A stretch of DNA of 6,648 bases from Flavobacteriaceae bacterium (lineage in GTDB: Bacteria > Bacteroidota > Bacteroidia > Flavobacteriales > Flavobacteriaceae): positions 1 through 6,648 of the forward strand of contig JAAZVG010000082.1 of NCBI GenBank assembly GCA_018623655.1, written 5' to 3'. This document shows, piece by piece, positions 1 through 6,146 of this stretch; the stretch's first letter is position 1; each line of letters opens with the position of its first letter. The translations under genes and the position numbers were made by a program. Under the pieces are notes generated by a model that was not told the origin of the DNA, made no database searches, and was given only the letters and a program-made list of their open reading frames with translations.

Positions 1-117
1 ACCCCTGATAAGATTAATTACGATCTTTTAGAAAATCGCTCAAGATTGGTGTTTCACACGGCACTAGAAGTAGCTAATAGGGACAACAGACCTACGGTCG
101 ATAAAGCAAAAGAATAA
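1..117 (+). CDS. C-terminal fragment of a probable M28-family zinc peptidase
   Basis: An open frame runs from the left edge to a TAA at 115-117 and encodes the last 38 residues of a gene that begins outside the window. The visible tail starts TPDKINYDLLENR, continues through RLVFHTALEVANR, and ends PTVDKAKE. This resembles the C-terminus of Bacteroidota M28-type aminopeptidases. In that family a His-Thr-(P/x)-x-D zinc-site segment is followed by 'tpDKIdY..l..ra.lvf.tAwelAnr..rp.vD'. The assignment comes from memory of the family pattern. The catalytic zinc ligands lie upstream of the window, so activity and localisation cannot be judged. A strong hairpin terminator follows 20 nt after the stop, so this is the last gene of its transcript. 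Another hydrolase with a similar tail remains possible. Confidence 0.55.
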   Translation, partial: TPDKINYDLLENRSRLVFHTALEVANRDNRPTVDKAKE

Positions 118-136
118 AAAAGCTAAATATTCAAAG

Positions 137-165
137 AAAAAGGGCTCCAAAATGGAGCCCTTTTT
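137..165. terminator. Bidirectional intrinsic terminator
   Basis: A perfect 13-bp inverted repeat has arms at 137-149 and 153-165 around a 3-nt AAA loop. The core is GGGCTCC/GGAGCCC, flanked by A5 on one side and T5 on the other, so a U-tract follows the GC-rich stem when read in either direction. On the plus strand it ends the peptidase gene, 20 nt after its stop. On the minus strand it begins about 6 nt past the 3' end of tRNA-His and should end that transcript, and any read-through from ccsBA-bshB1. Confidence 0.92.
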
Positions 166-171
166 CATTAG

Positions 172-246
172 GGTGGAAGACCGGGTTCGAACCGGCGACC
201 TCTGGAACCACAATCCAGCGCTCTAACCAACTGAGCTACAACCACC
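172..246 (-). tRNA. tRNA-His (anticodon GTG)
   Basis: The reverse complement folds as a tRNA. The D arm is GCTC/GAGC, the anticodon stem is CTGGA/TCCAG with loop TTGTGGT (anticodon GTG, His), and the T arm is GCCGG-TTCGAAC-CCGGT. The histidine-specific extra G at position -1 is encoded (base 246) and faces the discriminator C73 (base 172). The 3' CCA is not encoded: the bases after C73 read C-T-A. The acceptor stem is GTGGTTG against CTTCCAC. Five pairs form, but positions 5:68 and 6:67 are consecutive U-U mismatches, which is unusual. The rest of the molecule is intact, so it is probably functional. A promoter lies just upstream at 264-294 and a terminator just downstream. Confidence 0.96.
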
Positions 247-263
247 GTGTAAATTTAGGTTGG

Positions 264-294
264 CAAATTTAGTATTTTTCTAGAATCAATTCAA
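264..294 (-). promoter_or_regulatory. Bacteroidota-type promoter for tRNA-His
   Basis: Read on the minus strand, TTG (294-292), exactly 20 nt of spacer, and TAAATTTG (271-264) match the Bacteroidota sigma-factor consensus TTG-N19/20-TAnnTTTG without mismatch. The predicted transcript start is near 258-260, about 12-14 nt before the tRNA 5' end at G-1. That is a suitable short leader for RNase P removal. The promoter lies downstream of the bshB1 stop codon (313-315), so the tRNA can be expressed independently of ccsBA-bshB1. Confidence 0.85.
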
Positions 295-312
295 AGAGAA
301 AAGCACAACAAA

Positions 313-1035
313 TTAGTGGATATCAAACAAACTATTAATTAATGGATATCGTTGCACCGTAAAACCCTCTGCGTAATCCACTCCTGTAATTCTTCCCATA
401 TTCTGAGCTCGATACTTTACCGATTCTAAAAAGTTTTTACTACTAATAGGTGTTTCAGGCTCCTTACTGTTTGGATCATAAAACTGAGTCGAATATGCAA
501 GAATTGACGCTACCTTTTTATCTATCGTATGACTAATATCTACTACAAAATCAGGCTCAAAATCATACCATTGAATCATATGATAGATATGTTTCGGACG
601 AAAAGCCTCTTGGATATTACCGTTTTTATCTGTCGTTGAAATCTTCTGTAAACCGCTTAAAAAACAAGCATCACTAACTAGCTTCGCTCCTCTCCCGTGA
701 TCAATATGTCGATCGTGAACCGCATTGGCAATTACAATCTTAGGACGGTACTTTCTAATTTTTTTTATTATAGCCAGCTGATGTTCTTTGTTATTTTCGA
801 AAAAGCCATCTGCAAAGCCTAGATTTTCTCTAAAACTAACCCCAAGAATCTTTGCAGCCTTAGACGCTTCCTGATCCCGATCATCTGCACAACCCCTAGT
901 TCCTAATTCTCCACGGGTAAGATCTATGATTCCTACCGATTTACCCTCAGCTACTGCAGAAGCGATCGTGCCAGCGGCACCTAATTCAGCGTCATCAGGA
1001 TGTGCTCCAAATACTAAAAGATCTAATTCAGTCAT
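313..1035 (-). CDS. bshB1: Bacillithiol biosynthesis deacetylase BshB1
   Basis: This 240-residue, full-length cytoplasmic enzyme belongs to the PIG-L/LmbE zinc deacetylase family. BshB removes the acetyl group from N-acetylglucosaminyl-malate (the BshA product) to give GlcN-malate, to which BshC adds cysteine to form bacillithiol. The N-terminal AHPDDAE motif (residues 11-17) supplies zinc ligands His12 and Asp15 and the general base Asp14. The HDRHIDHG segment (107-114) supplies the third ligand, His113. These numbers coincide with those known for Bacillus BshB-type enzymes. TRGELGTRG (40-48) and GVDYAEGF (218-225) are further family signatures and separate BshB1 from generic LmbE proteins. 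The ATG lies 11 nt after the ccsBA stop with no Shine-Dalgarno sequence, so the two are probably co-transcribed. bshA and bshC are not in the window. The 'TRGCADDRDQEA' stretch differs slightly from the commoner TRGTAETRxxEA form. Confidence 0.93.
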   Translation of the reverse strand: MTELDLLVFGAHPDDAELGAAGTIASAVAEGKSVGIIDLTRGELGTRGCADDRDQEASKAAKILGVSFRENLGFADGFFENNKEHQLAIIKKIRKYRPKIVIANAVHDRHIDHGRGAKLVSDACFLSGLQKISTTDKNGNIQEAFRPKHIYHMIQWYDFEPDFVVDISHTIDKKVASILAYSTQFYDPNSKEPETPISSKNFLESVKYRAQNMGRITGVDYAEGFTVQRYPLINSLFDIH

Positions 1036-1046
1036 AGTTTTAGTGG

Positions 1047-4000
1047 TTATTGATATACCTTCTTATACTTATAAAGGCTAATTCCTCCCAGAATGATTAC
1101 CCCAAGTAAAGTGTAATATACAAAGGTTGGTGTAATGACCTGATCACCAGAAGCATATGAGTGAAGACCTACTAAGTAGAAATTCACTCCGAAATAGGTC
1201 ATCATAATACTTGCAAAAGCCACAATACTTGCAAAATTGAACGCCCATCGCCCTTTTAAACCGGGAACTAAACGCATGTGTAAGACAAACGCATAAACTA
1301 AAATTGAAATCAAGGCCCAGGTCTCTTTCGGATCCCAACCCCAATACCTACCCCATGATTCGTTGGCCCATTGACCTCCGAGAAAGTTTCCGATCGTAAG
1401 CATTATTAAACCAATGGTTAAGGCTAATTCATTAATAATTGTTAATTCTTTAACACTGATTTTCATTCGGTCAATATTCTTTGAATTACTAAGAGTTATG
1501 AGTAATAGGGAAACGATACCAAGAATCATTCCGACCGTAAGTGGTCCATACGAACCCACGATAACTGCCACGTGAATCATTAACCAATAACTATCTAAAA
1601 CGGGTTGCAGATTTGCAACCGCAGGGTCTACCCAATTCTGATGAGCGATCCACAGGAGCATTGAAGCGACAAAGGTTGAAGAGGCTAGGGTAAAATCACT
1701 CTTTTTACCAAGGGCAATTCCCATAGCAATAGTTGCCCAAGCCACGTACAAGATACTTTCGTAGGCATCACTCCAAGGGGCATGACCAGAGATATACCAT
1801 CGAAGAATCAGCCCAGCAGTATGTAACACAAAGAGGAGATAAATCAAATATCTAAAACCCGAAATCGTAAACTTCAATGCCTTGCGTTCCTTATAAATAT
1901 TGGCAACAACCAAAAAGAACAATAAAATACCAATCAGCGCGTCGTACTTGTAGAGACGGTTAAACAGATCGATTCGATTGTAAATAATCTCAGCTTTTAT
2001 TTTAGAATCAGAAGGCATCACCTCATAACCGAGTTGTTGTTGACTTCTCTTCAGACTAGTGAGAAGCTGTTCAGCGCTACTATAATCACCTGTTTGTACC
2101 CCTTGATCTACATATTGTAAGTAGAGCGGAACCGAATTCGAAACAAAACTCCCATAAAGAGTATCCGTAACGGTTACGGCTCCTGAACGATATTCTAAGG
2201 CCGAGGTCCACTTATTATTTTCATCAGTCGGAACAGGGAATATACGCAGTATATCACCACTTAGTGCACGGTTTAGGAGTGCCAATCGCAGTGCCGCATC
2301 TTTGAAATCTTGCTGAAACTTGTTGGGAGTAGCTGTTGCATAAGCTTCTTGTAAATAAGGACCGAGCTTATTCGAACCTGATTCATCAAAAAAGTCAGTA
2401 ACCTTAACAAAACGCTGATCACTATCAACTCCAATAATTTTACGAATGCTATCGTTTTGCGCTTTTTTATCTAAAGCCAAGATCTCGGTATTATACCAAA
2501 GACCTGGATACAACATCATTGACAGCATCACCTGTTCAGGAGCGAGTCCTTTGTACTCGTTTTTAAAGCTCAGCTTTCGAAGTAGCTCAGAGGCAAAGGT
2601 GTGTGCCGGCTTCATTCTTCCCTGATCGTCTTGAATAACAAGAGAAGCAAATTGTTCGGCATGCTGCTTATCAACAACATTCGAAAAAATAATAGAGTCC
2701 ACCTCCTTTTGGCTAGGTAGATTCGATTGAGCCAAAGCACTACTCAGTGAAAGTAGGGTTATGAGCATGGTTAGAGAAGCCTTCTTCTTCGCTAGTTTTT
2801 CGAGCGACTGTGCAAGCACCTTGAAGCGTGTTTTTCCGAAAAACAATAGGCCCATCAATCCAATATAAAGGAGAAAATACCCAATATAGGTAATCCATGT
2901 GCCCCATAAATCGTGATTCACCGATAAAACAGTCCCTGTCTCATCTGGAAAAAAGCTTGATTGAAAAAACCGATACCCTTTGTGGTCTAGCACGTGATTC
3001 ATGTAAATATCGTAATCAAAAGACTTTTTATCTTCAACCGAAATACGACTCATAAACGATGAATAATTCACCGCTGTACCTGGGTATTTCTCGGCGATAA
3101 AATCATTTAAGGTAATTGCAAAAGGAAGCTCATATTCCTTTGAACCATAGCGCATCGTAAAATCAAGACCCGCCAAAGCAAAGGGAGCTTCAAAATCTGT
3201 GAAACCTTGCCCTCCAAGCAACGTAACCTCTTTAGACTGATCCCCCGATGACACTTTTAAAACCAAGGCTTGTTTTGCCTCTGTCGAAGAATCTAATGAG
3301 GGGACAATACCTACTTTGCCGCGGATAGCCCCGTTAGGAATAACGAAAGCTAAATCACCCAAAGTGTATAGCGATCTCAGTTGCAGAGTATCTTGAACAC
3401 CCGACTCTAATCGTCCAGTGTACTGATCAGCCATTCGCATAAAATCCGCGCTAAATGGGCTCTTAATTAAGTAATTTCCATCGGTATCTAAAGTAATAGA
3501 GATCGCTCCTTCGGTAGACTTATTAAAAGCAAATAGTGTGTTGTGAATATTCGAAACTGTGCCTTCTTCAATGAAGTGTTCATGACGTGTTCCACCTCCT
3601 GACTCGACAATTTTAAGCAACAGTTTTCCACTTTCATCAGGTATGATATCTTCTACCGCTTCTTCAATAAAATCCACATAGCTTATGGTCACTGGTGTAT
3701 CTCCGAAACGCGTATTCCACGGTAGACTACTTTTTCTACCCTCAGCGCTGAAAATCATATCATCCTCTAATGATTTTCTTCTTCGATTACCCGCTAAGTC
3801 TCCATCAATGTAAACCGTTAAAAACGTTTTATCTGAATAAAAACTTGATGCAGTTTCGCCTTCGGCTATAGGCATCATACCTTCAAAACTGATGTATCTT
3901 GTTACTCCTGCCCCGATGATTATTAATATCCAACTTAGGTGTAATGCCAGAATAGGCCATTTACTCCATTTCCATAGATTATAACGCTTAATATTTCCTA

Positions 4001-4187
4001 AAAAATTAATTACGAAGAAAAGCATCATAAGTTCAAACCACTTCGCGTTGTAGATATATATTCGTGCGGTTTCGGTGCTATACATGCTTTCTATAAAGGT
4101 TCCAACAGCCATTGCTAATGCAAAAAGAATGAATAGAACACTCGTTAGTCGAGTAGAAAATAGAAATCGCAACAGTGAATAAGCCAT
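1047..4187 (-). CDS. ccsBA: Fused ResB-CcsA cytochrome c synthase (System II, CcsBA)
   Basis: This inner-membrane protein of 1046 residues exports haem and attaches it to apocytochromes c in the periplasm. The ResB/CcsB half has membrane helices near 15-33, 48-66 and 77-95, a large periplasmic domain (about 96-428) and a helix at 429-451. A signal-peptide-like hydrophobic stretch (468-487) and a second periplasmic region (about 488-746) follow. The CcsA half then has helices from 748 onward. The WWD motif lies at 945-957 (WGRYWGWDPKETW). Four haem-handling histidines can be placed: His83 (helix 3), His872, His970 and His1009. The 872/970/1009 spacings (98 and 39) nearly equal those reported for Helicobacter hepaticus CcsBA (761/858/897), and His83 matches its His77. 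The ATG follows a promoter at 4211-4240 by about 20 nt, without a Shine-Dalgarno sequence. bshB1 follows 11 nt after the stop. Product confidence is high; the role of the 488-746 domain is unknown. Confidence 0.95.
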   Translation of the reverse strand: MAYSLLRFLFSTRLTSVLFILFALAMAVGTFIESMYSTETARIYIYNAKWFELMMLFFVINFLGNIKRYNLWKWSKWPILALHLSWILIIIGAGVTRYISFEGMMPIAEGETASSFYSDKTFLTVYIDGDLAGNRRRKSLEDDMIFSAEGRKSSLPWNTRFGDTPVTISYVDFIEEAVEDIIPDESGKLLLKIVESGGGTRHEHFIEEGTVSNIHNTLFAFNKSTEGAISITLDTDGNYLIKSPFSADFMRMADQYTGRLESGVQDTLQLRSLYTLGDLAFVIPNGAIRGKVGIVPSLDSSTEAKQALVLKVSSGDQSKEVTLLGGQGFTDFEAPFALAGLDFTMRYGSKEYELPFAITLNDFIAEKYPGTAVNYSSFMSRISVEDKKSFDYDIYMNHVLDHKGYRFFQSSFFPDETGTVLSVNHDLWGTWITYIGYFLLYIGLMGLLFFGKTRFKVLAQSLEKLAKKKASLTMLITLLSLSSALAQSNLPSQKEVDSIIFSNVVDKQHAEQFASLVIQDDQGRMKPAHTFASELLRKLSFKNEYKGLAPEQVMLSMMLYPGLWYNTEILALDKKAQNDSIRKIIGVDSDQRFVKVTDFFDESGSNKLGPYLQEAYATATPNKFQQDFKDAALRLALLNRALSGDILRIFPVPTDENNKWTSALEYRSGAVTVTDTLYGSFVSNSVPLYLQYVDQGVQTGDYSSAEQLLTSLKRSQQQLGYEVMPSDSKIKAEIIYNRIDLFNRLYKYDALIGILLFFLVVANIYKERKALKFTISGFRYLIYLLFVLHTAGLILRWYISGHAPWSDAYESILYVAWATIAMGIALGKKSDFTLASSTFVASMLLWIAHQNWVDPAVANLQPVLDSYWLMIHVAVIVGSYGPLTVGMILGIVSLLLITLSNSKNIDRMKISVKELTIINELALTIGLIMLTIGNFLGGQWANESWGRYWGWDPKETWALISILVYAFVLHMRLVPGLKGRWAFNFASIVAFASIMMTYFGVNFYLVGLHSYASGDQVITPTFVYYTLLGVIILGGISLYKYKKVYQ

Positions 4188-4210
4188 GAAGAGAGCTTTA
4201 GTTTAGAGTG

Positions 4211-4240
4211 CAAAATTAAGGCGTTTTAAGCTAAAAACAG
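4211..4240 (-). promoter_or_regulatory. Promoter for ccsBA-bshB1
   Basis: Minus-strand reading gives a perfect -7 box TAATTTTG (4218-4211). A partial -33 element, CTG (4240-4238, consensus TTG), lies 19 nt further upstream. The predicted start is near 4205, leaving a leader of about 18 nt before the ccsBA ATG at 4187. An imperfect 16-bp palindrome (4223-4238) fills most of the spacer and could be an operator. Confidence 0.7.
4223..4238. repeat. Imperfect 16-bp palindrome in the divergent intergenic region
   Basis: The sequence GTTTTAAGCTAAAAAC equals its own reverse complement except at the symmetric pair 6/11, so 14 of 16 positions match around a central AGCT. It lies between the -33 and -7 elements of the ccsBA promoter and upstream of the divergent DUF2520 gene. 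That position suits a dimeric regulator of both units, but the region is AT-rich and chance symmetry is possible. No regulator is encoded in the window. Confidence 0.35.
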
Positions 4241-4248
4241 TAGCTTCG
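4241..4248 (+). promoter_or_regulatory. Weak candidate -7 box for the DUF2520-kdsC-maf unit
   Basis: TAGCTTCG matches TAnnTTTG at five of the six fixed positions. No TTG is present 19-21 nt upstream, so support is poor. It ends 3 nt before the first ATG (4252) and 9 nt before the second (4258). If it is real, the mRNA would be leaderless or almost so. No better box was found between 4188 and 4251, although the operon must have a promoter here or inside the start of ccsBA. Confidence 0.3.
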
Positions 4249-4251
4249 AAT

Positions 4252-5013
4252 ATGCATATGATTCAATCCGTGGGTATTCTTGGATGTGGCGCTTTGGGAA
4301 GAAATTTATTTCACAACCTCAAATCGCTAAAAGACGTTACAACTGAATGTTTTTGCCGAAGTATTGAGAAAGACGATTCGCTTTATCAAAGTAGCGTTCG
4401 CGAGATTGAAGAACTCTTCCACTGTGACCTTATTTTGATCGCCGTGTCTGATCAAAGTATTATAGAGGTTGGTCAACTACTGACGACCTATTCAGGAATA
4501 ATAGCTCATTGCAGCGGTGCTACCCCACTTCATAACTTCAATGGAAAGAGCGGAGTCTTTTATCCGCTTCAAAGTTTTTCAAAGTCAGTAATTCGGTCTT
4601 TTAAAGAAATACCATTATTCATCGAAGGATGCAACGAAGAAACTACCAAACAACTGCACTCATTTGCAGAAAGACTGAGTAATCAAGTAGAAAAATTATC
4701 AAGTGATAAGCGTCAAAAGCTACATCTAGCAGCAGTGATGAGTCAGAACTTTAGTAACCATCTTTTTGCATTAACACAAGCCTACCTAGAAAAGGAAGCT
4801 ATTTCCTTTCAAGCTTTAATCCCATTACTTGAAGATGGCCTGAATAATGCACTACATCAAAATGCGAAAGAAACTCAGAGTGGTCCGGCGCGCAGAAAGG
4901 ATACCAAAACATTGGACATCCACTTAAGTTTGCTAAAAGAAGAAAAAAGGCTACTACCTTTGTATAAGCAGTTAAGTGAATCTATCAAAACCTATTATGA
5001 AGAAGATCTTTAA
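4252..5013 (+). CDS. Rossmann-fold and DUF2520 domain protein
   Basis: A 253-residue cytoplasmic protein with the two-domain plan of the Rossmann-like/DUF2520 family, distantly related to pyrroline-5-carboxylate reductase and 6-phosphogluconate-type dehydrogenases. The N-terminal domain opens with a dinucleotide-binding loop, GILGCGALG (8-16; glycines 11, 13 and 16). Strand segment DLILIAVSD (59-67) and the conserved HCSGATPL (86-93) and GVFYPLQSFS (101-110) follow. The C-terminal helical DUF2520 domain (about 120-250) carries LHLAAVMSQNFSNHL (157-171) and the family signature SGPARRKD (210-217). NAD(P) binding is inferred; substrate and reaction are unknown for the family. Two in-frame ATGs (4252 and 4258) are possible starts. 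The second gives MIQSVGILG, the more usual N-terminus. The 3' end overlaps the KdsC-like gene by 17 bp, indicating one transcript and probably translational coupling. Confidence 0.88.
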   Translation: MHMIQSVGILGCGALGRNLFHNLKSLKDVTTECFCRSIEKDDSLYQSSVREIEELFHCDLILIAVSDQSIIEVGQLLTTYSGIIAHCSGATPLHNFNGKSGVFYPLQSFSKSVIRSFKEIPLFIEGCNEETTKQLHSFAERLSNQVEKLSSDKRQKLHLAAVMSQNFSNHLFALTQAYLEKEAISFQALIPLLEDGLNNALHQNAKETQSGPARRKDTKTLDIHLSLLKEEKRLLPLYKQLSESIKTYYEEDL

Positions 5014-5524
5014 AGCAGAGTTACACCATATCAAACATTTTGTATTCGATGTGGATGGAGTGATGACTGATGGAAGTGTAAGTATTGACGCAAATGGCGA
5101 GCTTATTCGAACCATGAATGTCAAAGACGGTTATGCACTGAAAGTGGCGTTGCTATCGGGCTACGGAGTTGGAATCATTACTGGGGGCACCAATAAGGCG
5201 GTTAAAGATCGCCTAAAAGCTTTAGGTATTACCGATATCTTTTTAGGCGCCCACGATAAGGCCACAGTACTGAAAGAATATTTAGAAGATTACGGAATCA
5301 ATCCCGAACAAACCCTTTATATGGGCGACGACTTACCTGACCTACCGGCAATGCAGCTTTGTCGACTCGCTACCTGTCCGCAAGATGCAGTCCCTGAAAT
5401 CAAGGAGAAAGCCGATTATATATCGCATATCAACGGAGGTAAAGGTTGCGTAAGAGATGTCATCGAACAAGTTTTAAAAGTTAACGGGCACTGGAACAAT
5501 GATTCAACAGTTACTAGCGCGTAA
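4997..5524 (+). CDS. kdsC: KdsC-like HAD phosphatase (probable KDO-8-phosphate phosphatase)
   Basis: A 175-residue cytoplasmic HAD-superfamily hydrolase of the short, capless KdsC type, matching the usual family length of about 170-180. Motif I is FDVDGVMTDG (17-26), with nucleophile Asp18 and acid/base Asp20. Motif II is ITGG (61-64; Thr62). The motif III lysine is Lys88. Motif IV is MGDDLPD (109-115). The C-terminal GGKGCVRDVIE (147-157) is the conserved GGxGxxRE tail that closes the active site of KdsC tetramers. The expected reaction is KDO-8-P to KDO plus phosphate, for lipopolysaccharide core. Close relatives act on other sugar phosphates such as acylneuraminate-9-P, and no kdsA or kdsB is nearby. 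ATG 4997 is preferred to an in-frame GTG at 4976. It gives a normal N-terminus and a 17-bp overlap with the upstream gene. The 3' end overlaps maf by 26 bp. Confidence 0.85.
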   Translation: MKKIFKAELHHIKHFVFDVDGVMTDGSVSIDANGELIRTMNVKDGYALKVALLSGYGVGIITGGTNKAVKDRLKALGITDIFLGAHDKATVLKEYLEDYGINPEQTLYMGDDLPDLPAMQLCRLATCPQDAVPEIKEKADYISHINGGKGCVRDVIEQVLKVNGHWNNDSTVTSA

Positions 5525-6095
5525 AGCCAAAAAATTGGTTTTAGGGTCGCAATCCCCTAGGCGCAAAGCTTTTCTCGAATCACTCCATCTTACCTTTTCT
5601 ACAAGAAGTTCATCTGTAGAAGAAAGCTATCCGCCAGATCTGGTAGCCGAAGAGATCGCCATCTATTTAGCTGAGCTCAAATTCGAAGCACTCGAACCAA
5701 CACTTCAAGAGGATGAACTACTCATAACCTCTGATACGGTTGTTTGGAACAACAATACCTCTTTGGAAAAGGCTGCTAATAAGGATGAAGCAATTCGGAT
5801 GCTTAAGGCTTTATCAAACAATAAGCATCAGGTAATTACCGCTCTCTGTATCGGCGATTCTAATAAAAGATGGACCTCATATGAAGTTACTGAAGTGCAT
5901 TTTAGAGCGTTAAAAGAAGAAGAAATTGAATACTACGTTGATCACTACAAACCCTTCGATAAGGCTGGCGCTTACGGTATACAAGAATGGATCGGGCTTG
6001 TTGGCATCACCCATATTACAGGCAATTATCCCTCTGTGGTAGGACTACCAACTGCCCTACTCTACCAAGGACTTATCGAGTTTTTAGAAGATTAG
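5499..6095 (+). CDS. maf: Maf family nucleoside triphosphate pyrophosphatase
   Basis: A 198-residue cytoplasmic protein of normal Maf length. The family hydrolyses dTTP, UTP and modified nucleotides to monophosphate and pyrophosphate (house-cleaning), and has been linked to septum inhibition in Bacillus. The diagnostic GSQSPRR loop is at 16-22 and EE at 41-42. LAELK (58-62) supplies the conserved Lys62. TSDTVV (77-82) supplies the catalytic Asp79. DKAGAYGIQ (154-162) and NYPSVVGLP (176-184) complete the pattern of the YhdE-like dTTP/UTP branch. The segment normally reading LGKP is LEKA here (89-92): the lysine is kept but the flanking glycine and proline are lost. The start at 5499 overlaps the kdsC-like stop by 26 bp and puts SxSPRR at the usual distance from the N-terminus. 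No Shine-Dalgarno sequence or downstream terminator was seen. Confidence 0.93.
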   Translation: MIQQLLARKAKKLVLGSQSPRRKAFLESLHLTFSTRSSSVEESYPPDLVAEEIAIYLAELKFEALEPTLQEDELLITSDTVVWNNNTSLEKAANKDEAIRMLKALSNNKHQVITALCIGDSNKRWTSYEVTEVHFRALKEEEIEYYVDHYKPFDKAGAYGIQEWIGLVGITHITGNYPSVVGLPTALLYQGLIEFLED

Positions 6096-6110
6096 TTTTT
6101 GTTTATTATT

Positions 6111-6142
6111 TTAGTAAAAAAGTTAAACAAATTATATCTTTG
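6111..6142 (+). promoter_or_regulatory. Promoter of the SRPBCC gene, -7 box abutting the start codon
   Basis: TATCTTTG (6135-6142) is a perfect Bacteroidota -7 box (TAnnTTTG). The -33 element is weak: TTAG at 6111-6114, 20 nt or so upstream, instead of TTG. Only 4 nt separate the box from the ATG at 6147, so transcription would begin at or within a few bases of the start codon. Confidence 0.6.
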
Positions 6143-6146
6143 ATTC

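Noticed and set aside
1144..1344. A 66-codon open frame inside ccsBA on the same strand
   Set aside because: It lies wholly inside the part of ccsBA that encodes the WWD motif and essential histidines. Its translation is cysteine/serine-rich with no recognisable pattern, so it is an out-of-frame shadow.
4250..4259. Perfect 10-bp palindrome ATATGCATAT over the DUF2520 start
   Set aside because: It is short and purely AT/GC-symmetric, and results from two ATG codons close together (ATGCATATG). Chance is the simplest explanation.
4976..4996. GTG at 4976 as the start of the kdsC-like gene
   Set aside because: It would add seven unconserved residues and lengthen the overlap to 38 bp. ATG 4997 gives the normal N-terminal distance to the DVDG motif.
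6096..6134. Possible terminator between maf and the SRPBCC gene
   Set aside because: Only a 5-bp GTTTA/TAAAC pairing with a long AT-rich loop can be drawn, with no GC stem or U-tract in the right place. It is not a credible intrinsic terminator.
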